Shown here piece by piece: positions 49,722-61,359 of a stretch of 64,000 nt of DNA. The position numbers were made by a program, and so were the translations under genes. Numbering within the stretch: the first letter of the stretch is position 1; the number at the start of each line of letters is the position of its first letter. The stretch covers positions 261,501 to 325,500 of the forward strand of contig JAKOGI010000576.1 of NCBI GenBank assembly GCA_029747015.1, given 5' to 3'. Below the pieces are notes generated by a model. That model was not told the origin of the DNA and ran no database searches. It saw nothing but the letters and a program-made list of their open reading frames with translations. Source of the stretch: Carnegiea gigantea. Taxonomy: Eukaryota > Streptophyta > Magnoliopsida > Caryophyllales > Cactaceae.

Positions 49722-51202
49722 TTAGAATCTCTGGCTGATGTATTTCCTCTTCGTTTTCATATTACTCGCAGTTATAAGTCTATAGTCCGATAAAGACATT
49801 TCACTGAGCTTCCCAAACCATCCCTCATAGAAACTCCATAGTTCTGACCTGAAATAAAGGCAAACAGTGAGAAGAATCGTAACCAATGTTCTGATCATCA
49901 TTTTGCAAGAACATAATCTGAGATTACCCTGTTGAACGACATTGAACATACCAGTACGCCAAAAACTGATAAGGCTCATAATGTCCACAAATCTCTTCAA
50001 CCACCTCTTTAACTGTGCCGATAGTAGTGGCTGTTGCATGAACCTGCAGTGCAAGACAACAGAAAAGGTTTAGGGCTCATTCCCAAAGCTGAGAAATATA
50101 GCCGTCATCTGGTTTACAAGATTCATGAAACCTGAACCAAAACTTCTTACCCTGGCTAACAAAATGAATCCAATGTTTATGCACAGAATGTCGATTGCAT
50201 TTTCTTGACAAACTTGCTGGAAAAATTAACAGCAAACTAGAACATTACCCAAACCACAACCTAACACAACCTGCTCACCCAAACAGACACCAAAAAAAAA
50301 AAGAAACAGAAACAAAAGAGCGCGTGCGCGCGCGCGCACACACACACACACACAGAGACAACCTTACCAGCCCCAACATTCCACCAAACCCTCAATGATA
50401 TGATCCAAATTGACTCAATCCCAAACACCCCAGATCCATCATTTTTTACAGACATGTATACAGAGTTCACAGGATTAGAAGCATACCTGTTTCAGGTGCC
50501 TAATAGTTTCAGAATCGGTTGGGACAACATTATAAAAACCCATGCACATCATCACATTGCCACGCGTGAAAGGACCAAACCATTGATTTCCTTGAGGATT
50601 ACATCGACCTTGTTGCAATTGGTCAAGCTAGCTTCACTGCAAACTCCTCTAGTTTACTAAGCTGAATCCTGCCTTCATCAACAGCCTGAGCAAGTTTCAA
50701 TATGCGCCCAGCTCTGTAGCCAAGACAACAGCGCTTAGCCAAATACTTCTCGTCAAGCCGCGCAATTTCTTTGGCGCTTGGAAAATCTCCCATGATATTG
50801 TTACAATAAGCCTTTGAATCTTCAAAGAGAGAGGGGTAATGCGACATGGGATTGCCAATATTTTCATGGTTGTTTGAGAGCACCAGAGTAGTTACCGAGT
50901 CCACCGAAAGTTGCATTGCATTAGCCATTTCCAGAAACCTGACACGTTCACTAAGATCAACATTAGAGTTATCTGCATTACCGTCATTTTGCCCACCTAC
51001 AACTTCAGCAACTATTTGTGGTTTATGCTTTCTCATTGACTTTTTCACTGTAGGTGTTGATGGAGCCAAACTCGCAGGCTCATCAGCAGCAACTTTTAAT
51101 TTCACACAATCAACTGCATTAAGAGACACTGTGGATGACTGATACTGCAATTCCAGCTGAAGGTCACAAAGAGCCTGCGCCATGCTCAGGGTTCTAGGCC
51201 AT
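49722..51202 (-). pseudogene. HhH-GPD DNA glycosylase-like gene, 5'-truncated and frameshifted as read
   Basis: Three minus-strand exons can be placed with canonical GT/AG borders: 51202-50487, 50043-49952 and 49848-49722. Exon 1 starts in phase after acceptor TTGTAG and reads WPRTLSMAQALCDLQLELQ, a long insert-rich linker, then YLAKRCCLGYRAGRILKLAQAVDEGRIQ. Its last part carries the helix-hairpin-helix and the catalytic-type aspartate (PTDSETIRHLKQ). Exon 2 reads EEICGHYEPYQFLAYW and exon 3 SELWSFYEGWFGKLSEM. This is the plant HhH-GPD base-excision-repair family; substrate is not known from sequence. Two frameshifts, each one base short in a run of T (plus strand AAA at 50641-50643 and 50577-50579), fall in exon 1; the second breaks the hairpin loop. 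N-terminal exons are not found in 51.2-53.2 kb. Either a pseudogene or a sequencing artefact. Confidence 0.75.
50321..50356. repeat. GC/AC dinucleotide microsatellite in intron 1
   Basis: A (GC)n run passes into (AC)n inside the intron between 50044 and 50486. Preceded by an A-rich run. Confidence 0.9.
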
Positions 51203-51923
51203 CTACAAGTGTTGGGGGAAGACCATTGATTAAACACCATCTTGCGGAACTTCTAGAATAGCAGCCACTAATAATTGTCCTAACTGGTTATGAATTTGTT
51301 GCATGCTATATAAGGGTAGAGAGCTCTTTGAGTCACTCTCGAGACAAACTTAGCTTGCAAATTTGGAGTTCCCTAAAATACACGAATTTTATGATCACTT
51401 GAAGAAACGGGGGTGTCAAACTGTCCAGACTTGGTGTTTTTGAGTTCATAGGTCCATGCTACTTCTGAGCACTTCGAGCTCTCAATTTCCTTATTATTAA
51501 TTTCAAAGCATCTAAGATCACACAGGCAGTGCAAGATTGGAAAGTGGCATATGCAATTAATTGAAGAGGCAAAGTAATTACTGATCACCCAAACTAACTT
51601 AATTTATTCGATCATCAACTCAAAAATGGAACAACCACACAGCGATATGTATAGCCTAAAAACTCCGAAAAAGATAACGAAACTAACCTGGTGTCCTAAT
51701 ATATCTAAAATACTACTACTTTCCAAATCATAATGAAGCTTATATCTTAAAATTTACTATTCTAAAAATATACCCTCAAAATTCAATCCGAAAATAATGT
51801 AAAATGTGAAAATACATGATTTTCTAATACTACCAAATTTGTACCACTGACCAGTAATATTTGATTTCCTTTCCTTGTTAGCCATATTATTTTCCCCTCT
51901 TGTAAAAAACTCGACCATGAATT
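51203..51923. other. Intron or upstream region of the glycosylase-like gene
   Basis: No exon coding the missing N-terminal part of the family is visible. A stretch near 51460-51560 resembles 59515-59610, suggesting an old dispersed repeat. Confidence 0.45.
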
Positions 51924-52403
51924 TTAACAAAAGGGAAAACCGAAGCCTGGAATCGACCATCCAGCGTGGCTGACATATGGCTCACCTATGATGTACGAGG
52001 AAAACATTGTGAACTCAGATTGAGAAGGCTTAAGAACTACAGATTCAAAGTACAGTACTAAAGCATTCGACAATCCCTCAAAATTAATCTCCTTTATAAT
52101 AAGCTTATCAAGAGGTAAAGCTCTTTCTCTTGAAGTGTAACAGCATTCAGCCATTTTACCTTCTGGTGATTCACTAAGCTCCTCATGAAATTCAACGTCT
52201 TGCACTTCTTGGATTTTCGGAGCGCTTTTAGATTTAGCCAAGGACTCCTCAAAGTGCAATTTGTCTTTTGCTTCTTGTTGCATGTCAGGTTTAGAATCCA
52301 CAATAATGATATCTGGTTTTGGCGTTGATATGCTGTTTTGGATGTTGATTAAGAGGGACAACAGGCATCTTCATCTTTTTCCCTTTGTCGCTCACGAAGA
52401 CCA
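51924..52403 (-). pseudogene. Unrecognised coding fragment upstream of the glycosylase-like gene
   Basis: On the minus strand an open stretch from 52361 to 51924 (about 145 codons) has gene-like composition: IQNSISTPKPDIIIVDSKPD, a charged middle (EEL, ESPEGK) and a more hydrophobic end (LVLYFESVVLKPSQSEF, SSYIIGEPYVSHAG). An ATG in another frame near 52403 gives MVFVSDKGKKMKMPVVPL, which would join it through one frameshift around 52350. I recognise no domain. It may be a 5' piece of the glycosylase-like locus, a separate broken gene, or chance. Confidence 0.35.
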
Positions 52404-53256
52404 TCTTCTCTAAACTCAGAAATATATCAATGATGATTTATATGAAATTTCAATATTCTTCTCAAAGTTGACCAAGATAGAAATTATGACTACCTAGATA
52501 AATAGAACAGTAGATGTCGACATATGGAATTCCATCACATCCTTCAATCACGCCATTAAATATTAAACACCAATAGATGCCCATAAAATAAAGACTGAAA
52601 TCAACAACATCATACGGAGCAATAATTCCATGCTAAGAGCCTAAGACACTAGCCCAAAATTATTTTAATTGATATACAATGGATTCCCTAGAGTAATAAC
52701 ACTTCTATACTCCCTATTAGCCACATCACGATTTCTGATCCTCGATGGATGCTACACTAGAAAAAAATTGGACATGGTAATTGGGTGCGAAAATTAGGGC
52801 ATATGGAGATGGGTGGCTTTGGTGCGAATGTGGTGCAGGTTGGCACAAATTGCTTTAAGACAACTACTTCATAATAAAGGTGCACAATGAGTCCCAAATG
52901 ATGGCATTGGTTGACACACAACCTACTCTAACACCAAGCTAATAGAGATTCACTCCAAACTAATAACTCAATTTTATTTCATCATCAACTTGAAAAAAGA
53001 ACAATGACATAGGGTATCTATAGCTTAAAAACTCCTAAAAAGATAAGAAACCAACCTAACATCCTAACCACCAAAAATGCTACTTTTCCAGTCATAATAA
53101 AGCTGATATCTTAGAATCTACTATCCTAAAATATACCCAAAATTCAATACGAGAGTAATGTAAAAATATGAAATACAATGATTTTCCACCACTAACAACT
53201 TTACACTATTAACCGAAAATATTTTATTCCTTTTCCTAGTTAGCCGCATCAATTAC
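52404..53256. other. Intergenic flank, nothing recognised
   Basis: No convincing frame. The stretch 52985-53250 resembles 51615-51900 in wording (CAACTTGAAAAAAGAACAA, ATACCCAAAATTCAATACGA versus related words), so an old local duplication is likely. Confidence 0.5.
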
Positions 53257-53261
53257 CATCC

Positions 53262-53555
53262 TGTTACAATCAAACAGGAGAATGCTCAGTAATGAAGAAG
53301 GAGATTCTCAAGCTCAATTGCACGATCGAATATGCACCCAGATTAAGAGATAAGAGAGATTTAAGTGGCTGAAATGTAGATATTGGTATTGATATCCTTT
53401 TCTCCCGTTTACAAGACGTTTAAGTACTGTGCCATTGGAAGTTCCTGCCACAAGCAACAGAACAACAAATTCCCTCAAAACAGGGAAATGGTTGTAACTA
53501 ACTGCCACCTCAGCTTTCTACTAACTGACATCTCAGCTCTCATTATTTCATAACA
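53262..53555 (-). repeat. 3' LTR of element D
   Basis: 294 bases, abutting the polypurine tract at plus 53556-53571. Confidence 0.92.
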
Positions 53556-53593
53556 TTCCTCCCCCCTTAAGAACTTGCCCGCAAGTTAAGGTA

Positions 53594-55059
53594 TTACACA
53601 GTCTTGGCGAAGTCAGGGAACCTGGCTTCAATCTCACTGATAAAGTGCCAAGTAGCTTCCTCAGGAGAATGACCCTGCCACTGGACAAGCCATTGAACAA
53701 CAGCAGCTGAGCCCTTCTTAGCAATTCGCCTAGCCAAAACGGCCTCAGGCACCAAATTGTGGGTATAATCCTGACCTTGTAACCAAGGAGGGATGTGTGG
53801 CTTCGCAGCTAACACTCCATGAAACGCTTTTAATTGGGAAACATGGAAAGTATGGTGAATCTGAGCTGTGGGAGGTAATTGGAGCCTGTAAGCAACCTTA
53901 CCGACCCTGGTGATGATCTGGAAAGGGCCATAGAACTTGGGGCTAAGCTTATGGTTGGCGCGAGACTGAACTGTACCTTGCCTGTAAGGGTGAAGTTTAA
54001 GCCAAACCCAGTCACCTTCAGAAAACACCCTATCAGACCGGTGTCTATCAGCCATAATCTTCATCCGGTGCTGACCTCGTAAGAGATGGAATCGTAAGAC
54101 TTGGATCATAGCCTCCCTTCGCTGCAAAGTCCTGTCCACACCAACCACCTTGGTTTCTCCTGGTATATAGGGCAGGTGAACTGGTGGGGGCTGGTTGTAA
54201 ACGACCTCGTACGGCGTAAGTTCGGTAGCAGAGTGAAAGGTGGTGTTGTACCACCATTCTACCAATGGCAACCACTTGCTCCAATCCTTGGGGTGCTCAC
54301 TACACATACACCGAAGATAGGTCTCAAGGCATCTGTTTACAATCTCCGTCTGACCATCTGTTTGCGGATGATAGGAAGAAGAGAGGAACAAATTGGTGCC
54401 CTGTATGGAGAACAAGGCTTGCCAAAAATCACTGAGAAATACAGTGTCTCGGTCACTAACAATGCTTTGCGGCCAGCCATGTAATTTAAAAATGTTGTCA
54501 AGGTATGTTTGGGCCACATCCTCAGCAGTATAGGGGTGAGACAAGCTACAAAATGCGCAGCCTTGCTAAACCTATCCACTACTACTAGGATAACCTCCTT
54601 TCCCCAAGACTTAGGGAGGCCCTCTATAAAATCCATAGAAATATCCAACCAAACCTCATCAGGGATGGCCAGAGGCTGTAATAATCCTGGAGAGGCAGAG
54701 GAGTCAGGTTTGCAGCTTTGACAAATTACACACTGCCGAATGAATTGGTGTACAGACTTAGTCATCCCCTTCCAATAAAATAGCTTTTGGAGTCTTTTGA
54801 GAGTAGCTTGTCTGCCTGAATGACCCCCAAAGGGAGAATCGTGCATCCATTGTAGAAGTTGTTGTCGAAAGGCCTCATCTGGTCCCACGACGAGCTTGCC
54901 TTTCCTCCTCAACATTCCATCCAGCAAACTATACTTACCGACGCTGTGACCGTGTTGTAACTGCGTTAAAACTTGCTGTAGATGAGCATCCAAAGTATAG
55001 CTGTGTTGTATAGTGTCCAACAAATCTGATTGCACTGTAGATAGTGCCATTGCCAAAAG
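53594..55059 (-). pseudogene. Integrase-chromodomain of element D (one frameshift)
   Basis: Starts after the stop at 55060. It has the H2C2 zinc-binding end (HDSPFGGHSGRQAT, QCVICQSCK) and ISMDFIEGLP, then a one-base loss near plus 54543 moves it to the frame 54544-53594. That frame continues HPYTAEDVAQTYLDNIFKLHG, SIVSDRDTVFL and HPQTDGQTEIVNRCLE, so the D-D-E triad is complete. The linker HTFHVSQLKAFHG is followed by a chromodomain (VQWLVQWQGHSPEEATWHFI, residues about 270-310 of the last frame). Polypurine tract TTAAGGGGGGAGGAA (minus) ends at the 3' LTR. Confidence 0.88.
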
Positions 55060-55061
55060 CT

Positions 55062-57149
55062 AGGCTGAGGGAAGTCGAGAAAGGGCATCCGCTGCTACAT
55101 TCTGTTTGCCACTTCTATATTGAATGTCAAACTGAAATCCCATGAGTTTAGAGAGCCAAAACTGTTGGAAGGGAGTAGAAATCTTCTGTTACAGCAGCCA
55201 TTTTAAGCTTTTTTGATCAGTGACAATCAGAAATTTCTGTCCACTTAAATATTGCTCCCACCGTTGGACTGCAAACACCACTGCTAAAAGCTCCTTTTCG
55301 TATGTTGACAACTGCTGCCATTTGGGCCCCAAAGCCCTACTGATGAAAGCCAACGGATGTCCCTCCTGCATGAGTACCGCGCCAATACCAAAGGAAGAGG
55401 CATCAGTCTCCACGACAAAGAGCTTGGAGAAGTCAGGAAGTGCCAAAACTGGGGCTTGAATGAGTGCACACTTAAGGGCTTGAAAAGCATTGCTAGCGAA
55501 GGAAGTCCAGACAAACTGATCTTTCTTAAGTAGGTCAGTTAAAGGCTTGGCCACAAGAGCATAATCCTTGATAAACCGCCTATAATAGCCGGCCAGGCCT
55601 AAGAAGCCTCGAAGTTCCTTGACTGTCCGAGGCTCAGGCCAATCTGTTATAGCTTGAATCTTGCGAGGATCAGTGGAAACTCCCTCACCAGAGATATAAT
55701 GCCCCAGATACTCGATTTTTGCCATGCCAAAGGAACATTTGCTTCGTTTAGCTACCAAGGAGTGCTGCCTCATAGTATCAAAAACCTCCCGCATGTGGCG
55801 TAAGTGTAGTTCTAAGGAAGCACTGTAAACCAGGATATCATCAAAGAAGATCAAGACAAACCTCCTTAGAAAACGTTGGAATATATGATTCATTAACCCT
55901 TGGAAAGTGGCTGGGGCGTTTGTTAACCCAAAGGGCATTACCAAAAACTCAAAATGCCCAGAATGAGTTTTGAAAGCGGTCTTGTATACATCCTCCTCAG
56001 CAACCCTCAGTTGGTGATATCCAACTCGCAAGTCAATTTTGCTGAAAATGATAGCTCCAGCTAGTTCGTCTATAAGTTCTTCCACCACCGGTATAGGGAA
56101 TTTATCCTTAATAGTCTGCTTGTTAAGCTCCCTATAATCCACACACAATCGCCAGGTTCCATCTTTCTTCCCTACTAAAACAACCGGAGAAGCATAGGGG
56201 CTGGCACTGTTCTGAATGATACCAGAATCCAACATTTCCTGCACTAATTTTTCAATGACATCTTTTTGCTTGAGTGGATATCGATAAGGCCGAATACTTA
56301 CAGGACTAGCTCCAACTTTTAATGGAATCCTATGGTCAAAGACCCCTCTGGAAGGGGGTAAACCCTGAGGTTCTTGGAACAATACCTTATAGTCTTCCAA
56401 AACTGCCTCAATAGGGGTCAGAGTTGCCTCACAATTGAGGAGGTTAACCTGCAAGTTGACCCCTGTCACTTGTGTATCCTCATAATGCTGTCTTCTGGGT
56501 AAGAGCTGTAACATACACAAATGGGCAGCATTGTGCATGGCTTTGTGCAGCTGAGTTTCCTTGATGACCTTGACCTTCTTACCCCTTAATCCCCTGAGCA
56601 CATGGTTGTGTCCTTGGAATTTAAATTCCATAGTCAGATGTTTGAAATTCCATTTGATTGTTCCTAAGGTACTCAGCCACTGAATACCAAGTACCATGTC
56701 ACAACTCCCCAATGGGATCAAGAACATATCAGCCCAGAAATCAGCCCCCTGTAGCTTCCAAGGAAAATTCTTGCAAATAAACTGGCAGCGCAGTTCATTG
56801 CCATTTGCTACGGTGACAGATTGAGTATCAATACCTTCTAGTTTACACCCTAACCTTTTAGCCAAGCTGATGTCTAAAAATTATGTGCACTTCCGGAGTC
56901 CACCAATATATGAATGGGCTTCTTACCGTAATGGCCTGTAACCCGCATGGCTTGATAGCCCTGTATTCCATTCAACGCATGGAGAGAAATACATGGGTCA
57001 GCTTCCAACACCTCAAAATCGATAGCCTCTTCTCCCCCTTCCTGTGGTTCCTCTTGGTCTGTGCCGGGTATTTCGACAAGGAACAACTGAGTTTTCTTGT
57101 TCTGGCACTGGTGACCTCTCGTATAAGTTTGGTTACAAAAGTAGCACAA
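55062..57149 (-). pseudogene. Protease-RT-RNase H of element D (interrupted)
   Basis: 57149-56874 holds the gag finger CYFCNQTYTRGHQC and the start of protease, with intact [11 protein letters not shown]. One T appears missing in the run at plus 56876-56880, shifting the frame. The next open stretch (56865-55189, 558 codons) carries the rest of protease, RT with [17 protein letters not shown] and active site FFDDILVYS, and RNase H with [26 protein letters not shown] and TDQKS. TAA at 55191-55189 and TAG at 55062-55060 are single-base nonsense changes at expected Glu codons. All catalytic residues are present, so this polyprotein failed recently. Confidence 0.88.
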
Positions 57150-57170
57150 TCCCTTAGCACTCTTTTCAGC

Positions 57171-58120
57171 TCACTCAGCAGCTGACAATACTCTTATAGG
57201 TTTAAAGCTTTGAGTGTAAGGTTTGTTAACACTAGCCGAAGACCCAACCAGTAAGCTTGAGGAAGTAGCAGTTCGGACTCCACTACCTGAATTTGGTAAG
57301 GAGGACTGGTAAGGGCCAGGTCTGTAGGTGGGTAATATAGGGGCCTTGGAGCTCATTGGACTCACTGCCTTTCCGTGGGGTTTCATTGCTTCTATAGTTT
57401 CTTCCTGTAGTCTTGCATAGACCACGGCTTCACTCAAGGTGGTGGGTCTAAGAGCTTTCACAAAGGGTTTGAGCTGAGGTTTTAATCCCCCCATGAAGCT
57501 ATCAATGAAAAAGTCATCAGGTAAACAGGGGGTTTTCCGAATCATCATAGATTCAACTCCTCAAAGTTGTCCAAATAGTCATCTAGAGATCCAATTTGTT
57601 GTAATTTGTTAAATTCCTCCACAATGGCCCCCCTTAATTCTTCTCTAAACCGATCACATACATCCACGATAAAATCATCCCATTCCACACTTTTTTTCAC
57701 TGCAATATAACTAGCAAACCATATTTCGGCTTTGCCAGTCAAGTGAATAGAAGCTAAATCAACCTTTTGAGAATCAGGGATCTTACACAAGCTGAAATAC
57801 CGAGCACATTTCTTAATCCAGATTCGAGGATTAGTTCCTCCGAAGTTTGGAAACTCGATTTTTGGTAAGAATTTGAACACATTCCGATCCCCAGTTACCT
57901 CAGATGTATTGATTTGGTTTTCGCCTACATCATTTGAATCCTTGTCTTTATCCAGAGCTGTCATGATTTTTGCGAACATCTGCTGTTGCTCAATCCGTAG
58001 CTCAGCTATCTTTTGATTCTGTGCTTCAATTTGTTGCTCCAACAATGTTCGAAGTTGGGCTTCCATGCTCAAGTAATCCGTTTTCGATTTGCTTCTAGTT
58101 TTGGCCAGCTTATCGTACAC
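57171..58120 (-). pseudogene. Gag of element D (one frameshift)
   Basis: The N-terminal frame (58120-57545, 191 codons) begins MYDKLAKTRSKSKTDYL, has a Gln/Glu-rich coiled-coil segment (LLEQQIEAQNQKIAEL) and the gag core FPNFGGTNPRIWIKKCARYF with KAEIWFASYI. A one-base loss near 57546 moves it to the second frame (57548-57171), which continues DDFFIDSFMGGLKPQLKPFVKA and a Ser/Pro-rich tail. A TGA at 57173-57171 then separates it from the zinc finger. Gag is close to the usual Reina length when both parts are counted. Confidence 0.85.
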
Positions 58121-58136
58121 CAGAATCAGAGGAATA

Positions 58137-58148
58137 GCTCTGATACCA
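58137..58148 (-). promoter_or_regulatory. Primer binding site of element D
   Basis: On the minus strand TGGTATCAGAGC, one base after the 5' LTR; initiator Met tRNA type. Confidence 0.92.
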
Positions 58149-58149
58149 A

Positions 58150-58442
58150 TGTTACAATCAAACAGGAGAATGCTTAGTAATGAAGAAGGAGATTCTCGAG
58201 CTCAATTGCACGATCGAATATGCACCCAGATTAAGAGATAAGAGAGATTTAAGTGGCTGAAATGTAGATATTGGTATTGATATCCTTTTCTCCCGTTTAC
58301 AGACGTTTAAGTACTGTGCCATTGGAAGTTCCTGCCACAAGCAACAGAATAACAAATTCCCTCAAAACAAGGAAATGGTTGTAACTAACTGCCACCTCAG
58401 CTTTCTACTAACTGACATCTCAGCTCTCATTATTTCATAACA
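58150..58442 (-). repeat. 5' LTR of element D
   Basis: 293 bases. Differs from the partner at 53262-53555 by a few substitutions and a one-base indel in TTTAC(A)AGACG. Confidence 0.92.
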
Positions 58443-58447
58443 CATCC

Positions 58448-60268
58448 TCCCCTTTCCATCTCTTTCTCACCTCCCATGCCATCCTCCACAACGTAATTGG
58501 AAACTCATTGGGCATGTAAAGGCGGTATTGGGTAGCATATGCATGTTGAAATCTTGGCTATCCTATATGGTTATCAATATCAGACTCAGCACTTCGCAGA
58601 AAATTTAGTGTTATAGCCGAAATCAGGTCACACGATCATGCCTATGTCTGAATATCAAGCATTCGAAACAGATGCTTCATTGCATGAATAGTCTGAACAA
58701 CATAGGTCTACTGGTGTCTGACCCGCCTTTTATTAAGAAAGTTAGAGATTGAAATCCCACTTAACTGTAATTGGGATGGGGAGGATTTCTCCCCTCTTCC
58801 CTCTCAAGTACTTTCCCACCAGGGTGTCCTTATCAGTGATGAACCCATAGGCTGGGACATTTTACAACACCCCCCCCGCCCCCCGCCAAAAAAAACCTAG
58901 CCGCGCGGGATGAACCAAAACAGAAAAATAGGTGGCCAAGTGTCTAATATGCCTCAATCATGCAGTAATGATGGACTGTAGAATTTGAATGAAATTGATC
59001 CCTTGGTTATCTCTGATGTCATCTTGTTTCAGGGTCTTATCCATTACATGTCATTTTAGAGTGCCTATACTGCACTATTAACCCTGAAGGTGGGGTTCTT
59101 TTGGGTAATGAATTCCTATGCTTGTTGCACTCATGAGTGAACTTACATCTTCTGCCCATCTTTTTGGTGTCATTAGATATCTAGACGAGGAATTCTTACT
59201 CAGCAATGTACTTTCCTAAAGTGAAAATCAACTGAATTTATACGCGTGTAAAGAAAATTCAAGAGGTAACTAGAATCCTTGCTGTTTCATTTTCCGTTTT
59301 CCTGTTTTAAACCAAACTGCATTCTAGACACTTCGATCGCAATCTACTAAAAGCAAACTCCTGCCCTAGAAAGTTAGGTGTAGAACAAACAATACAAGTA
59401 TGAACGTCCACATATCGTAGTTGCATTTATATTAACTCTCATAAAACTTTAACATCTGACATAGTACACAGAACAAATTTTTCTTCTGTCATCATTCCGC
59501 CAAATTTTATGCCTATTTAGGCTCTTAGCACTTTGAGCACTCAATTTCCTTATAATTTCAATGCCTTCAAGATCGTTCATGCAAAGAGACAATGGAAAGT
59601 GCCATAGCCAATGTCTCTAAGTGGCCAACTTCTTAACCTTACCACCAAACCCACCTATGCAATTCCCCAACAGTAACTGGAAACCAGTTGTACACCTAAT
59701 GGGGATCTAGGGGACGGTTCACATGTTGAAGACTCAGGTGTCTTATATGAACGACAATATCGGAGTCCATACCTTTCAGAAATTCTGTGTTTTTACCCAA
59801 AATGAAGGGTTGATCCTCCCTAATCATGTTCTTATACCCATGTACAAAACACGTACATGAGCCGAAACTAATAGTCGAAAATAACATAGGGCATAAGTCA
59901 CATTTGATCCACCACCTATCAAGCAGCAAAGCTAAAATTCCTATCCTCATTACACTATGGGTGACCTTATATGCCCTCCCACCTTTTTGAATCCATTAGC
60001 AGCCCCGAGAGGGGATGTCTATCTAGCAGATTAGTTATCGAATGAACTTGAGCACATATGTCCAACCAAAACGAAACAGGGTATTCAGTTCTTCATATAT
60101 GATGCACATATGGGGGTCATGATGAGGGACATGTGTATGCGGTACCTAAGTCCAAAGATGCCCAAGAGGTTCTCAAAGTCATGAGAAATCAACTAGAAGA
60201 CCAAGTGAGCTATTGTCCTGTTCTATTCAGCACAAGCAGTAAATTTCTAACCTTCGTTGCCTAATTAA
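58448..60268. other. Intergenic DNA with a diverged local duplication
   Basis: 58460-58640 and 59640-59780 share order and words (CCTCCCATGC.../CCACCTATGC..., GCATGTTGAAATC/ACATGTTGAAGAC, TATCAGACTC/TATCGGAGTC). 59110-59200 matches 59940-60030 in the same order. So roughly 0.5-0.8 kb is present twice, about 1.2 kb apart, heavily diverged. C and G runs occur at 58868-58890. No gene recognised. Confidence 0.45.
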
Positions 60269-60905
60269 TGGGTGACTTAAGTCCTTCCTTTTGCCTTAGC
60301 ATTTTAGTTCAGAAAGTTAGCTTTCAAAAGTTAGCTTTCCAATAAAGCAAATTTCAAGTCATTTGGACTTCATTTGCCCATCCAATTCAGCTCTCAAAGT
60401 TCAGCTATACATGCTGCCCAGTTTAGCCATTTCAGTACCTGGTTTTGTGGCTCCATTTTCTCTTTCATTAGATGAACTTTGGAACGTTCAAACCCACTTT
60501 TTGAAACCCTCTTGGAGTGTACTGAAAGGCCAGCAAAAGAGTTTCAAGTCAAATCCTTCGTTGAGGTTTCAAAAGCAAGCAAGTTCAGAAGAGGTGCAGT
60601 CTGATTGCAGCAGATAGACACTTGTCTTTATCAGGGTCCAACTTTCCAACGGCTGGGAATCTGAGGCTGCAAGAGGTCTTACCTGAAAATAGACACTTAG
60701 AGCTTTCTCCTAACTTTGGAATGAACCCATTTGGGCAAGTATTTTGGAAGATATGCTTGTTTGAAGTTGATGCTGCAGTTCTGAAAAGTGCTGACAGCTT
60801 TTTGCTTTTTTTTTGTACTTGCTTACTTTTTGGTCCCCTCCCCATTCCCATTTGGCCGATTGTTTTGGCCTTGTTTTTCATTGGTTTTTGCTGAATGTTA
60901 AGGCC

Positions 60906-60912
60906 TATATAA
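60906..60912 (+). promoter_or_regulatory. TATA box in the LTR of remnant E
   Basis: TATATAA in GGCCTATATAAGTGGGGAG, about 340 bases before the primer site. Confidence 0.5.
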
Positions 60913-61248
60913 GTGGGGAGAACCTCAACTTGTAACTCACTTTTGGAATATATGAATTGGTTTAGTTTATACTCCCTTGAGTTTCTCTCTCTTGCTTATC
61001 TCTAGCTTAGCTCCCTAGAGTGGTGTTCAAGAGTCCTTCAAGGTTAATTGAGTAGTGATATCTTATCTCTTTTAACCTTAAGGGTGAGCCCTAAGCATTC
61101 TTCGTGGTGATATCTTATCCAAGAATTTTAGCCAATTATCTATCTTCTCATACAAGCACAAGCCGAAATCTCTTTTCTTTCTCTTTTCTCATCACTATTT
61201 GAGATCTCTTCTTTGATCTTCTCATCAAGGTCTTAGAAGTGCATCAAG

Positions 61249-61260
61249 TGGTATCAGAGA
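61249..61260 (+). promoter_or_regulatory. Primer binding site of remnant E
   Basis: TGGTATCAGAGA, one base off the usual TGGTATCAGAGC; preceded by the LTR end, estimated at 61243. Confidence 0.7.
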
Positions 61261-61359
61261 TATTGGCTACTCTCTTAGGCCATAGCTTCCAACCCCAAAT
61301 ACATCCCCTTAACCCAAACACAAAATCATCCCACAAAGAACTCTTGCATTTCATCCATC

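Larger units (their letters stand above)
53262..58442 (-). mobile_element. Element D: Reina-like chromovirus
   Basis: Complete on the minus strand: LTRs of 293-294 bases (TGTTATGAAAT to TTGTAACA read on the minus strand), flanked by CATCC at 53257-53261 and 58443-58447. Order in transcription is LTR, Met-tRNA primer site, gag, protease, RT, RNase H, integrase, chromodomain, polypurine tract, LTR. Short LTRs, a CX2CX7HXC finger and a C-terminal chromodomain suggest the Reina clade. The two LTRs differ at only about five positions. The frame is broken by three stops and three one-base shifts. Confidence 0.9.

Noticed and set aside
51301..51330. Plus-strand TATA box (CTATATAAGG)
   Set aside because: No plus-strand gene follows; treated as chance in AT-rich DNA.
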